From: Burkholderiales bacterium | GTDB taxonomy: Bacteria > Pseudomonadota > Gammaproteobacteria > Burkholderiales > Burkholderiaceae_C | NCBI GenBank assembly: GCA_016703325.1 | Contig: JADJCH010000028.1 | Coordinates: 35,515 to 99,514, forward strand | Direction: 5' to 3' | DNA: 64,000 nt | Part shown: in pieces, positions 49,091-57,369 of the stretch | Numbering within the stretch: position 1 is the first letter of the stretch | Layout: each line of letters begins with the position of its first letter | Notes under the pieces: model-generated | Told to the model about the DNA's origin: nothing | Databases searched by the model: none | The model's input: only the letters and a program-made list of their open reading frames with translations | Position numbers and translations under genes: made by a program

Positions 49091-51112
49091 ATGAACAAAA
49101 TCAAGTGCGCCCTGATCGGCCCCGGCAACATCGGCACCGACCTGCTGGCCAAGCTCCAGCGCAGCCCGGTGCTCGAGCCGGTGTGGATGGTGGGCATCGA
49201 CCCCGAATCCGACGGCCTCAAACGCGCCCGCGAGATGGGCATCAAGACCACCGCCGAGGGCGTGGACGGGCTCGTCCCGCACATGAAGGCCGACGGCGTG
49301 CAGATCGTCTTCGACGCCACCTCGGCCTACGTGCACGCCGACAACTCGCGCAAGGTCAACGCCGAAGGCGCGCTGATGATCGACCTCACGCCCGCGGCCA
49401 TCGGCCCCTACTGCGTGCCGCCGGTCAACCTGGCCGAACACGTCGGCAAGGGTGAGATGAACGTCAACATGGTCACCTGCGGTGGCCAGGCCACCATCCC
49501 GATGGTCGCAGCCGTCTCCCGCGTGCAGCCGGTGGCCTATGGCGAGATCGTCGCCACCGTGTCCAGCCGCTCGGTCGGCCCCGGCACCCGCAAGAACATC
49601 GACGAGTTCACCCGCACCACCGCGGGCGCGGTCGAGCGCGTGGGCGGCGCCAAAAAGGGCAAGGCCATCATCATCATCAACCCGGCCGAGCCGCCGCTGA
49701 TCATGCGCGACACGGTGCACTGCCTCGTCGAAGGCGAGCCCGACCAGGCCGCCATCACCGAAAGCATCCACGCCATGATCCGCGAGGTGCAGAAGTACGT
49801 GCCGGGCTACAAGCTGGTCAACGGACCGGTCTTCGACGGCCAGCGCGTGAGCGTCTACATGGAGGTCGAAGGCCTGGGCGACTACCTGCCCAAGTACGCC
49901 GGCAACCTGGACATCATGACCGCCGCCGCCGCCCGCACCGCCGAGATGTTCGCCGAGGAAATCCTCGCCGGGCGCCTCACCCTGCAACCCGTGGCGGCCT
50001 CCTGCCACCGCAGCCTCACCACGACCCCCGGCCCTCTCCCAAGATGGGAGAGGGAGGAGATGGCAGGAGCACCTGAGATGAATTTGACTGGCAAGAAGAT
50101 CACCCTGCACGACATGACCCTGCGGGACGGCATGCACCCCAAGCGCCACCTCATGTCGCTCGACCAGATGAAGTCCATCGCCTGCGGCCTGGACGCCGCG
50201 GGCGTGCCGCTGATCGAAGTCACCCATGGCGACGGCCTGGGCGGCAGCTCGGTCAACTACGGCTTCCCGGCGCACACCGACGAGGAGTACCTCGGCGCCG
50301 TCATCCCGCTGATGAAGCAGGCCAAGGTCAGTGCGCTGCTGCTGCCGGGCATCGGCACCGTCGACCACCTGAAGATGGCGCATGGCCTGGGCGTCAACAC
50401 GATCCGCGTGGCCACCCACTGCACCGAGGCGGATGTGTCCGAACAGCACATCACCTTCGCACGCAAGTTGGGCATGGACACCGTGGGCTTCCTGATGATG
50501 GCCCACATGGCCGGCGCGGAAAAGCTGGTCAGCCAGGCCAGGCTGATGGAGAGCTACGGCGCCAACTGCATCTACGTCACCGACTCGGCCGGCTACCTGC
50601 TGCCCGACGGCGTCAAGGAGCGCCTCACCGCCGTGCGTGAAGCCCTGAAGCCGGAGACTGAACTGGGCTTCCACGGCCACCACAACCTGGCCATGGGCGT
50701 GGCCAACAGCATCGCTGCGATCGAGTGCGGTGCCACCCGCATCGACGCTGCAGCAGCCGGCCTGGGCGCCGGTGCCGGCAACACGCCGATGGAGGTGCTG
50801 GTTGCGGTGCTGGACCGCATGGGCGCACAGACCGGCGTGGACGTCTGGAAGATCCAGGACGTGGCCGAGGACCTGGTGTTCCCGATCATGGACTTCCCGA
50901 TCCGAATCGACCGCGATGCGCTGACGCTGGGCTATGCGGGCGTGTACGGCAGCTTCCTGCTGTTCGCCAAACGCGCGGGCGCCAAGTACGGCATCCCGGC
51001 GCGCGACATCCTGGTCGAGCTGGGCCGCAAGAAGATGGTGGGCGGCCAGGAGGACATGATCGAAGACACCGCGATGACGATGGCGCGCGAGCGTGGGTTG
51101 AAGGTGAACTGA
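49091..51112 (+). CDS. dmpFG: Fused acetaldehyde dehydrogenase (acylating) / 4-hydroxy-2-oxovalerate aldolase
   Basis: One 673-residue frame. Residues 1-309 are DmpF: Rossmann GPGNIGTDLLAKL at the start and catalytic C130 in VNMVTCGGQAT. Residues 330-673 are DmpG (344, family norm about 345): MTLRDGMHPKRH at the barrel start and the metal-binding GFHGHHNLAMGVAN. The ~20-residue linker is encoded by a hairpin repeat (50032-50054) in the place of the dmpF stop. DmpG cleaves 4-hydroxy-2-oxovalerate to pyruvate and acetaldehyde, which DmpF turns into acetyl-CoA; in other bacteria they are separate proteins in a channelling complex. ATG 50078 keeps an AGGAG site, so free DmpG may also be made. Confidence 0.88.
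   Translation: MNKIKCALIGPGNIGTDLLAKLQRSPVLEPVWMVGIDPESDGLKRAREMGIKTTAEGVDGLVPHMKADGVQIVFDATSAYVHADNSRKVNAEGALMIDLTPAAIGPYCVPPVNLAEHVGKGEMNVNMVTCGGQATIPMVAAVSRVQPVAYGEIVATVSSRSVGPGTRKNIDEFTRTTAGAVERVGGAKKGKAIIIINPAEPPLIMRDTVHCLVEGEPDQAAITESIHAMIREVQKYVPGYKLVNGPVFDGQRVSVYMEVEGLGDYLPKYAGNLDIMTAAAARTAEMFAEEILAGRLTLQPVAASCHRSLTTTPGPLPRWEREEMAGAPEMNLTGKKITLHDMTLRDGMHPKRHLMSLDQMKSIACGLDAAGVPLIEVTHGDGLGGSSVNYGFPAHTDEEYLGAVIPLMKQAKVSALLLPGIGTVDHLKMAHGLGVNTIRVATHCTEADVSEQHITFARKLGMDTVGFLMMAHMAGAEKLVSQARLMESYGANCIYVTDSAGYLLPDGVKERLTAVREALKPETELGFHGHHNLAMGVANSIAAIECGATRIDAAAAGLGAGAGNTPMEVLVAVLDRMGAQTGVDVWKIQDVAEDLVFPIMDFPIRIDRDALTLGYAGVYGSFLLFAKRAGAKYGIPARDILVELGRKKMVGGQEDMIEDTAMTMARERGLKVN
50017..50060. 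repeat. Hairpin repeat joining dmpF and dmpG
   Basis: CCCTCTCCC-AAGAT-GGGAGAGGG (50032-50054), a shortened copy of the family at 38599, 44222 and 53846: each arm lacks one base relative to those copies. The flanks (CTCACC...GACCCCCGG, GAGGAG) are also family-like. It is read through as TTTPGPLPRWEREEM. Confidence 0.85.
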
Positions 51113-51133
51113 AGACTGAAGAACGGACCGGAC

Positions 51134-52132
51134 ATGACACAAGCACAACCTTCCCGCCGCCGCACCCTGATCGGCGCTGCCGTTGCCGCCCTGGCCTGGA
51201 GCCTGCCGGGCACCGGCCTGGCCGCCGACGCCTACCCGAGCAAGCCCATCAAGATCATCGTTCCCTTCGCCCCCGGCGGACCCACCGACATCATGGGCCG
51301 GGTGGTGGCCAAGATCCTCGGCGATGCCCTCAAGCAGACCGTGGTGGTCGAGAACAAGGCGGGCGCCGGTGGCAACCTGGGCACCGATGCGGTGGCCAAG
51401 TCCGCACCGGACGGCTACACCCTGGGCATCGGCGCCATCAGCAGCCTGGCCATCGCCCCGGGGCTGTATGCCAAGCTGCCCTATGACGTGGCCCGGGACA
51501 TTGCCCCGATCACCATGGTCGGCATCGCCAAGGGCGCCATCCTGGCGCACCCCTCGGCACCCTTCAACGACCTGAAGGGCCTGATCGCCTACGCCCGCGC
51601 CAACCCCGGCAAGCTGAACTACGCCAGCTCCGGCATCGGCACGGCCAACCACCTGGCCGGTGAGTACCTGCAGTCGCTGGCCGGCATCGACCTGCAGCAT
51701 GTGCCCTACAAGGGCACGGCCGCCGCGGTGCAGGACCTGCTGGCCGGCAACGTGCTGCTGAGTGTGGAGAGTTCGCTGACCAGCGCGGCCCAGCATGTGC
51801 AGTCCGGCAAGCTCAAGCCGATCGCGGTGACCTCGGCCACCCGCGCCAAGCTGCTGCCCAACGTGCCCACCGTGGCCGAGCAGGGCTTCCCGGGCTTCGA
51901 CGTGCCGACCTGGTTCGGCCTGATCGCCCCGGCCGGCACGCCCAAGGACGTGATCGCCACGATCAACCGCGCGGTCACCGAGGGCCTGAAGTCGCCAGAG
52001 GCGATGGAGCGCTTCGCCCAGATCGGCGGCGAGACCCAGCCGACCACCCCGGAGCAGTTCGGCGCCACGATCCGCGAGGAGACGAAGCGCTGGGGCGCGG
52101 TGATCCAGCGCGCCAACATCAAGCCCGAGTGA
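51134..52132 (+). CDS. Bug-type (TctC-like) periplasmic solute-binding protein
   Basis: 332 residues. A signal sequence begins with three arginines (SRRRTLIGAAVAALAWSLPG) and ends near AADAYPSKPIKIIVPFAPGGPTDIMGR, the Bug-family signature. VVENKAGAGGNLGTDAVAKSAPDGYTL and the two-domain layout are typical. No TctA/TctB membrane partners are nearby; such orphan receptors are numerous in Burkholderiales. Its place between dmpG and dmpI suggests an aromatic acid or pathway intermediate as ligand. Confidence 0.88.
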   Translation: MTQAQPSRRRTLIGAAVAALAWSLPGTGLAADAYPSKPIKIIVPFAPGGPTDIMGRVVAKILGDALKQTVVVENKAGAGGNLGTDAVAKSAPDGYTLGIGAISSLAIAPGLYAKLPYDVARDIAPITMVGIAKGAILAHPSAPFNDLKGLIAYARANPGKLNYASSGIGTANHLAGEYLQSLAGIDLQHVPYKGTAAAVQDLLAGNVLLSVESSLTSAAQHVQSGKLKPIAVTSATRAKLLPNVPTVAEQGFPGFDVPTWFGLIAPAGTPKDVIATINRAVTEGLKSPEAMERFAQIGGETQPTTPEQFGATIREETKRWGAVIQRANIKPE

Positions 52133-52178
52133 CCTGACCCGTGTTGCTCACACTCTGATCCGTCGCCAGGAGTCCCCC

Positions 52179-52370
52179 ATGCCATTTGCACAGATCTACA
52201 TGATCGAAGGCCGCACCCCGGAGCAGAAGAAGGCCGTCATCGAGAAGGTGACCCAGGCCCTGCACGAGGCCACCGACGCGAAGGTGGAAACCATCCGCGT
52301 CTGGATCCACGAGATGCCCAAGGAGAACTGGGGCATCGCGGGGGTGTCGGCCAAGGACCTGGGGCGCTGA
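52179..52370 (+). CDS. dmpI: 4-oxalocrotonate tautomerase
   Basis: 63 residues, normal for 4-OT subunits. The catalytic Pro1 follows the initiator Met (MPFAQIYMIEGRTPEQKKAVI), and the conserved Arg residues (R12-like GRTPEQ, R39-like IRVWIHEMP) are there. It isomerises 2-hydroxymuconate to 2-oxo-3-hexenedioate for DmpH. It is the last pathway enzyme gene of the operon. Confidence 0.92.
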   Translation: MPFAQIYMIEGRTPEQKKAVIEKVTQALHEATDAKVETIRVWIHEMPKENWGIAGVSAKDLGR

Positions 52371-52503
52371 CCCCCGAGACCGCGTTGCCCTTGATCTGAT
52401 CCCAACTTCTACAGGAGCCTGACCCGACCCGGATCCAGTGTTCGCGCGCGACCGTGCCCCGCGCGAATGTTTCGCCACGACAAGCACGGAAGGAGACAAG
52501 ACA

Positions 52504-53823
52504 ATGAACGACAAGACCACGGCCGCCCCCACGCAGGTCCGGCAGGACCAGCACGCCCCGGCCGAGTTCGACCGCCGCGCCGCCCTCAAGACCCTGGCCG
52601 GCTTGACGGTGGCCGGTGCCGGCGCCGTGCACGCGCCCTGGGTGCACGCCAACACCACCTTCAAGATCGGCTACGTCGCGCCGCAGACCGGCCCGCTGGC
52701 GGTGTTTGCCGAGCCGGACCCATTCACGCTCGCGGAGATCAAGAAGCTCACCGCCAACGGCATCAAGACCGGCGGCAAGACCTACGCGGTCGAGGTGATC
52801 TACAAGGACTCGCAGTCCAACTCCAGCCGCGCGGCCGAGGTCACCAACGAGCTGATCCTGAAGAACAAGGTCGACCTGGTGATCGCCGGCTGCACGCCCG
52901 AGACCACCAACCCGGTGGCCGACACCTGCGAGCTCAACGGCATGCCCTGTGTCACCAACGACACGCCCTGGCAGCCGCACTTCTTCGGCCGCGGCGGCGA
53001 CCCGAAGAAGGGTTTCGAGTGGACCAACCACTTCTTCTGGGGCCTGGAGGACATCATCGGCGTGTTCACCAGCCTGTGGTCCCAGCTGCCCACCAACGGC
53101 GTGGTCGGCGCGCTCTGGCCCAACGATCCGGACGGCAACGCCTGGGGCGACCCGAAGATCGGTTTCCCCTCGGTGGCGGCGGCCAAGAAGCTCAAGTTCA
53201 TCGACAAGGGCCGCTACCAGAGCCCGTCGGACGACTTCACCGCCTACATCACCGAGTTCAAGAAGGCTGGCTGCGAGATCGTCACCGGCGTGATGCCGCC
53301 GCCGGACTTCGGCAACTTCTGGGCCCAGGCGGCGCGCCAGGGCTTCAAGCCCAAGATCTGCACCGCCGCCAAGGCCACCGAGTTCCCCGCCGCGATCGCC
53401 GCCTTCGGCCCGCGTGCCGAGGGGCTGACGGTGGAGGTGTGGTGGTCGCCGGCGCACCCGTTCAAGAGCTCTCTGACCGGCCAGAGCTCGGCCGAGCTGG
53501 CGGCGGCCTACACCAAGGCCAGCGGCAAGCCCTGGTCGATGCCGCTGGGCTTCAAGCACTCGCTGTTCGAGGTGGCGCTGGCGGCACTGAAGGTCAGCGA
53601 GGGCAAGGGCGCCAAGGCGATCCGCGACGCGCTGCGTGCCACCCACCTCAACACCATCGTCGGCCCGGTGAACTTCAAGACCGGCCCGGTGCCGAGCATC
53701 AGCAAGACGCCGCTGGTGGCCGGCCAGTGGCAGAAGCGCGGCAGCGGCCTGGAGCTGGTGATCGTCGAGAACAGCCTCGCGCCCAACGTGCCGATCGCCA
53801 GCCCGCTCAAGCCATTGGCTTGA
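52504..53823 (+). CDS. ABC transporter substrate-binding protein (branched-chain amino acid type)
   Basis: 439 residues from ATG 52504 with GGAG upstream. A Tat-like leader (FDRRAALKTLAGLTVAGAGAV) precedes a LivJ/Peripla_BP_6 domain starting FKIGYVAPQTGPLAVFAEPD. Together with the four genes downstream it forms a complete HAAT-type importer. Its location at the end of the aromatic operon suggests uptake of an aromatic compound rather than leucine; that is inference. Confidence 0.88.
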   Translation: MNDKTTAAPTQVRQDQHAPAEFDRRAALKTLAGLTVAGAGAVHAPWVHANTTFKIGYVAPQTGPLAVFAEPDPFTLAEIKKLTANGIKTGGKTYAVEVIYKDSQSNSSRAAEVTNELILKNKVDLVIAGCTPETTNPVADTCELNGMPCVTNDTPWQPHFFGRGGDPKKGFEWTNHFFWGLEDIIGVFTSLWSQLPTNGVVGALWPNDPDGNAWGDPKIGFPSVAAAKKLKFIDKGRYQSPSDDFTAYITEFKKAGCEIVTGVMPPPDFGNFWAQAARQGFKPKICTAAKATEFPAAIAAFGPRAEGLTVEVWWSPAHPFKSSLTGQSSAELAAAYTKASGKPWSMPLGFKHSLFEVALAALKVSEGKGAKAIRDALRATHLNTIVGPVNFKTGPVPSISKTPLVAGQWQKRGSGLELVIVENSLAPNVPIASPLKPLA

Positions 53824-53829
53824 ACAGGG

Positions 53830-53876
53830 CGCTCCCTCACCCCTACCCCTCTCCCACGAGGGGAGAGGGGAGAACG
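53830..53876. repeat. Hairpin repeat before the transporter ATPase genes
   Basis: CCCCTCTCCC-ACGA-GGGGAGAGGGG (53846-53870), another copy of the dispersed family, between the substrate-binding protein gene and livG. In polycistronic transporters a hairpin here can raise the level of the receptor mRNA over the membrane parts. Confidence 0.8.
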
Positions 53877-53922
53877 TGCTCCATGGGCGGAGTGCGATGG
53901 CGCACCTGACAAGGCGGAAGAC

Positions 53923-54645
53923 GTGGCTTTACTTCAACTCGAATCGATCAGCCGCAGCTTCGGCTCGCTGAAGGTCACCGACGGGCTCACCCTGGCGGTC
54001 GCGCCCGGCGAGGCGCTGGGCATCATCGGGCCGAACGGTGCGGGCAAGACCACGCTGATGAACCTGATCGCGGGCGATCTGCCGGTGGATGCCGGCACGA
54101 TCCGCTTCGACGGTCGGGACATCACCCAGCTGCCGGCGCCGCAACGCTGCCGCGCCGGCATCGCCCGCTCGTACCAGATCCCGCAGCCCTTCGTCGGGTT
54201 GACGGTGCTGGAGAACGTGCTGGTCGGCGCGGTGTTCGGCGCCGGGCATGGCGAGCGGGCGGCACGGGGGCTGGCGCTGCGTGCGCTGGAGCGCAGCGGG
54301 CTGGCGTCCAAGGCGAACCGGCTGGCCGGCTCGCTGCCGCTGCTGGACCGCAAGCGCCTGGAGCTGGCGCGTGCGCTGGCCACCGAGCCGAAGCTGCTGC
54401 TGCTCGACGAGATCGCCGGCGGCCTGACCGAGCATGAGGTGCACGAGCTGCTCGACACCATCCGCGCGATCCGCGCCGAGCGTGTGACGATCGTCTGGAT
54501 CGAGCACATCGTGCATGCGCTGCTGGCCATCGTCGACCGGCTGGTGGCCCTCGACTTCGGCCTCATGATCACTCAGGGTGAACCGCATGCGGTGATGGCC
54601 GACCCCGCGGTGCGCGAGATCTACATGGGCATCGACGTCGAATGA
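53923..54645 (+). CDS. livG: ABC transporter ATP-binding protein (LivG-like)
   Basis: 240 residues from GTG 53923. Walker A GPNGAGKTT, a somewhat diverged signature region (LPLLDRKRLELARALA, where canonical LSGGQ is absent) and Walker B LLLLDEIAGGL; H-loop Ile-Glu-His. LivG proteins of this family often have 'LPxxxxRxLE' in place of LSGGQ. Overlaps livF by four bases (ATGA). Confidence 0.9.
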   Translation: MALLQLESISRSFGSLKVTDGLTLAVAPGEALGIIGPNGAGKTTLMNLIAGDLPVDAGTIRFDGRDITQLPAPQRCRAGIARSYQIPQPFVGLTVLENVLVGAVFGAGHGERAARGLALRALERSGLASKANRLAGSLPLLDRKRLELARALATEPKLLLLDEIAGGLTEHEVHELLDTIRAIRAERVTIVWIEHIVHALLAIVDRLVALDFGLMITQGEPHAVMADPAVREIYMGIDVE

Positions 54646-55355
54646 GCGCCGCAAAACCACCGTTGTTGCAAGTGCAGGGCCTGTGCGCAGGCTACGGCGA
54701 CTTCCAGGCGCTCTACGGGCTGGACTTCCATGTCGGCAGCGGTGAAGCGGTGGCGCTGATCGGCGCCAACGGCGCGGGCAAGACCACCTTCCTGCGTGCG
54801 CTGGCGGGCGTGTTGCCGCTGATGCAGGGCAGCGTGTCCCTCGCTGGCGAGGCGGTCTCCGGCTGGCCGGTGCATCGCATCGCCGAGGCGGGCGTGGCGA
54901 TGGTGCCCGAGGGGCGCCGACTCTTCCCCAGCCTGACGGTGGAGGAGAACCTGCAGATGGGCGCCTACACCCGCCGGCCCGGGCCCTGGACCATCGAACG
55001 TGTGGTGGCGCTGTTCCCCATCCTGGGCGAGTTCCGCCACCGCGCGGCCACTGAGTTGTCGGGCGGCCAGCAGCAGATGGTGGCGCTGGGCCGCGCGCTG
55101 ATGGCCAACCCGCGCCTGCTGCTCATCGACGAGCTGTCGCTGGGCCTGGCGCCGGTGATCGTGCGCGACATCTACCGCGTGCTGCCGCAGATCCGCGCCG
55201 AGGGCCTGTCGGTGCTGCTGGTCGAGCAGGACGTGGGCCAGGCGCTGAAGGTGGCCGACCGCGTGGTCTGCCTGCAGGAGGGCCGGGTGTCGCTGGAAGG
55301 CTCACCTGCGGACCTCACGCGAGAGCAAATCTCCCGCGCCTACTTCGGCGTCTGA
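54642..55355 (+). CDS. livF: ABC transporter ATP-binding protein (LivF-like)
   Basis: 237 residues. Walker A GANGAGKTT, signature ELSGGQQQMVALGRAL, Walker B LLLIDELSLGLAP, all typical of LivF. With LivG it powers the importer. Starts by ATGA overlap with livG; livH follows after 13 bases. Confidence 0.92.
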   Translation: MSAAKPPLLQVQGLCAGYGDFQALYGLDFHVGSGEAVALIGANGAGKTTFLRALAGVLPLMQGSVSLAGEAVSGWPVHRIAEAGVAMVPEGRRLFPSLTVEENLQMGAYTRRPGPWTIERVVALFPILGEFRHRAATELSGGQQQMVALGRALMANPRLLLIDELSLGLAPVIVRDIYRVLPQIRAEGLSVLLVEQDVGQALKVADRVVCLQEGRVSLEGSPADLTREQISRAYFGV

Positions 55356-55368
55356 ACCAGGAGCCGCC

Positions 55369-56241
55369 ATGGCTGAGTGGATCAATACCCTTGTGCAGGG
55401 CATGCTGCTGGGCGGGCTGTATGCCATGTTCGCGGCCGGCCTGTCGCTGTCCTTCGGCGTGATGCGCATGATCAACATCGCCCACGGCGACATGATCGTC
55501 TTCGGCGCCTATGCGATCGTCGTGGCCACCTCCATGCTCGGCCTGCCGCTGCCCCTGGGCATGCTGCTGGTGGTGCCCGGCGTGGCGCTGGTGGGCTACG
55601 CGGCGCAGCGCTGGGTGTTCAACCGCACGCTGGGCGACGACATCCTGCGCCCGCTGGTGCTGACCTTCGGGCTGTCCATCGTCATCCGCAACAGCCTGCA
55701 GGTGGCGTTCTCGGCCGACGTGCGCGGGCTGGACATCGGCGAGCTCGGCACCGCCACCTGGGACCTCGGCGGCGGCATCGCCATCGGTGCGCTGCCGGCG
55801 CTGGTGATGGCCGCGGGCGTGGCCAGCATTGCCGTGGTGCAGTGGCTGTTCCGGCACACCCGCACCGGCCGGGCCTTTCGCGCCACGTCGGACGACCCGG
55901 GCACCGCGCAGCTGATGGGCGTCCACCGCGACCACCTCTATGCCCTGGCGATGGCGGTGGCCAGCGCGGTGGTGGCGCTGGCGGGCATCTTCCTGATCAT
56001 GCGGACCACCATCGCCCCGGGCGACGGGCCGATGCGGCTGCTCTACTCCTTCGAGGCGGTGATCATGGGCGGCCTCGGCTCGCTCTGGGGCACGCTGGCC
56101 GGCGGCATCCTGCTCGGCGTGGCTCAGGCCGTCGGCGCCCGGCTCGACCCCGGCTGGGGCGTGCTGGCTGGCCACCTGACCTTCCTCGCCGTGCTGCTGC
56201 TACGGCCCCAGGGCCTGTTCCCCAAGACCCGCGACCGATGA
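55369..56241 (+). CDS. livH: ABC transporter permease (LivH-like)
   Basis: 290 residues with about eight hydrophobic segments. GGLYAMFAAGLSLSFGVMRMINIAHGDM is the LivH signature near the N-terminus, and EAVIMGGLGSLWGTLAGGI the conserved cytoplasmic loop that meets the ATPase. It overlaps livM by four bases. Confidence 0.92.
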   Translation: MAEWINTLVQGMLLGGLYAMFAAGLSLSFGVMRMINIAHGDMIVFGAYAIVVATSMLGLPLPLGMLLVVPGVALVGYAAQRWVFNRTLGDDILRPLVLTFGLSIVIRNSLQVAFSADVRGLDIGELGTATWDLGGGIAIGALPALVMAAGVASIAVVQWLFRHTRTGRAFRATSDDPGTAQLMGVHRDHLYALAMAVASAVVALAGIFLIMRTTIAPGDGPMRLLYSFEAVIMGGLGSLWGTLAGGILLGVAQAVGARLDPGWGVLAGHLTFLAVLLLRPQGLFPKTRDR

Positions 56242-57284
56242 GCACACCGTCCATGGCCACCCCACCCCCTGCCGCCACGATGTCCGACTTCGCCGCCAGC
56301 CCGGTGGTCACCGAAGGCGGCCGGGCTGCCCGCACCGCCGCCGTGCTGGCGCTGTTCGCCGTTGCGGCGGTGGTCAGCCTGCCCTGGTGGGGCGAGCGCG
56401 CCCACATGCACCTGGCCACCGAGTTCTTCTACGTGCTGGCGCTGGCGCAGATGTGGAACCTGCTGGCCGGCTACGGCGGCCTGCTGTCGGTGGGGCAGCA
56501 GGCCTTCGTCGGCATCGGCGCCTACTGCCTCGTGCTGCTGGGGCTGCACGGCGGGCTGAACGCCTTCCTCGTCATCCCGCTGGCGGGCGTGGCCGGTGCG
56601 GTGATGGGGGCGCTGGTGGCGCCGCTGGTGTTCCGCTTGCGGGGCGCGCACTTCGCCGTGGGCACCTGGGTGATCGCCGAGGTGCTGCGCATCCTCACCG
56701 CCAACCTGCCCTTCGTCAGCGGCGGCTCGGGCGTTTCGGTGGCGCGCACCGTGGCCGGCATGGGCGCCGAGCAGCGCATGTCCATCACGCTGTGGATCGC
56801 GCTGGCGCTGGGTGTGGGCGCCACGCTGGCGGTGTATGCGCTGCTGCGCTCGCGCTGGGGCCTGGCGCTGGTGGCGGTGCGCGACAGCGAACGTGCCTCG
56901 CAGAGCCTGGGCATCGACCCGCAGCGCCTGAAGTGGCTGGTCTGGATCGCCGCGGCCGCCGGCTGCGCGATGGTCGGCGCGCTGATCTTCACGATGAAGC
57001 TGCGCGTCTCGCCGGACGCCGCCTACTCGCTCGACTGGACCACCACCATGCTCTTCGTCGTGGTCATCGGCGGCATCGGCACGCTGGAAGGGCCGATCGT
57101 CGGCACCGTCGTCTACTTTCTGCTGCGCGAGTGGCTGTCCGACCTGGGCGAGGGCTACCTCATCCTGCTGGGCGCACTGACCATGGCGGTGATGCTCTTC
57201 GCCAAGGGCGGCCTGTGGGGCCTGGTGACGCGGCGCTGGGATGTGCAGCTGTTTCCGGTGCAGCGGCGGGTCAAAGCGGGGTGA
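56238..57284 (+). CDS. livM: ABC transporter permease (LivM-like)
   Basis: 348 residues from ATG 56238 (ATGA overlap with livH). NLLAGYGGLLSVGQQAFVGIGAY and VVIGGIGTLEGPIVGTVVYFLL are the LivM signature segments, and VAVRDSERASQSLGID the cytoplasmic coupling loop. It completes the five-gene importer. The operon ends here, 85 bases before the convergent tmoF stop. Confidence 0.92.
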   Translation: MSTPSMATPPPAATMSDFAASPVVTEGGRAARTAAVLALFAVAAVVSLPWWGERAHMHLATEFFYVLALAQMWNLLAGYGGLLSVGQQAFVGIGAYCLVLLGLHGGLNAFLVIPLAGVAGAVMGALVAPLVFRLRGAHFAVGTWVIAEVLRILTANLPFVSGGSGVSVARTVAGMGAEQRMSITLWIALALGVGATLAVYALLRSRWGLALVAVRDSERASQSLGIDPQRLKWLVWIAAAAGCAMVGALIFTMKLRVSPDAAYSLDWTTTMLFVVVIGGIGTLEGPIVGTVVYFLLREWLSDLGEGYLILLGALTMAVMLFAKGGLWGLVTRRWDVQLFPVQRRVKAG

Positions 57285-57313
57285 GGGCAGCCGGTGCTCT
57301 TCGGCATCATCAC

Positions 57314-57336
57314 GCTGATCACCGAGGCCGATCAGC
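57314..57336. terminator. Possible bidirectional terminator between convergent operons
   Basis: GCTGATC-(9 bases)-GATCAGC, a perfect 7-base stem between the stop codons of livM and tmoF. No clear T-run follows on either strand, so it may be a weak terminator or only an RNA-end protector. Confidence 0.35.
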
Positions 57337-57369
57337 ACCGCGGCAACACACTCGCGCAGAGCCTCCTCC

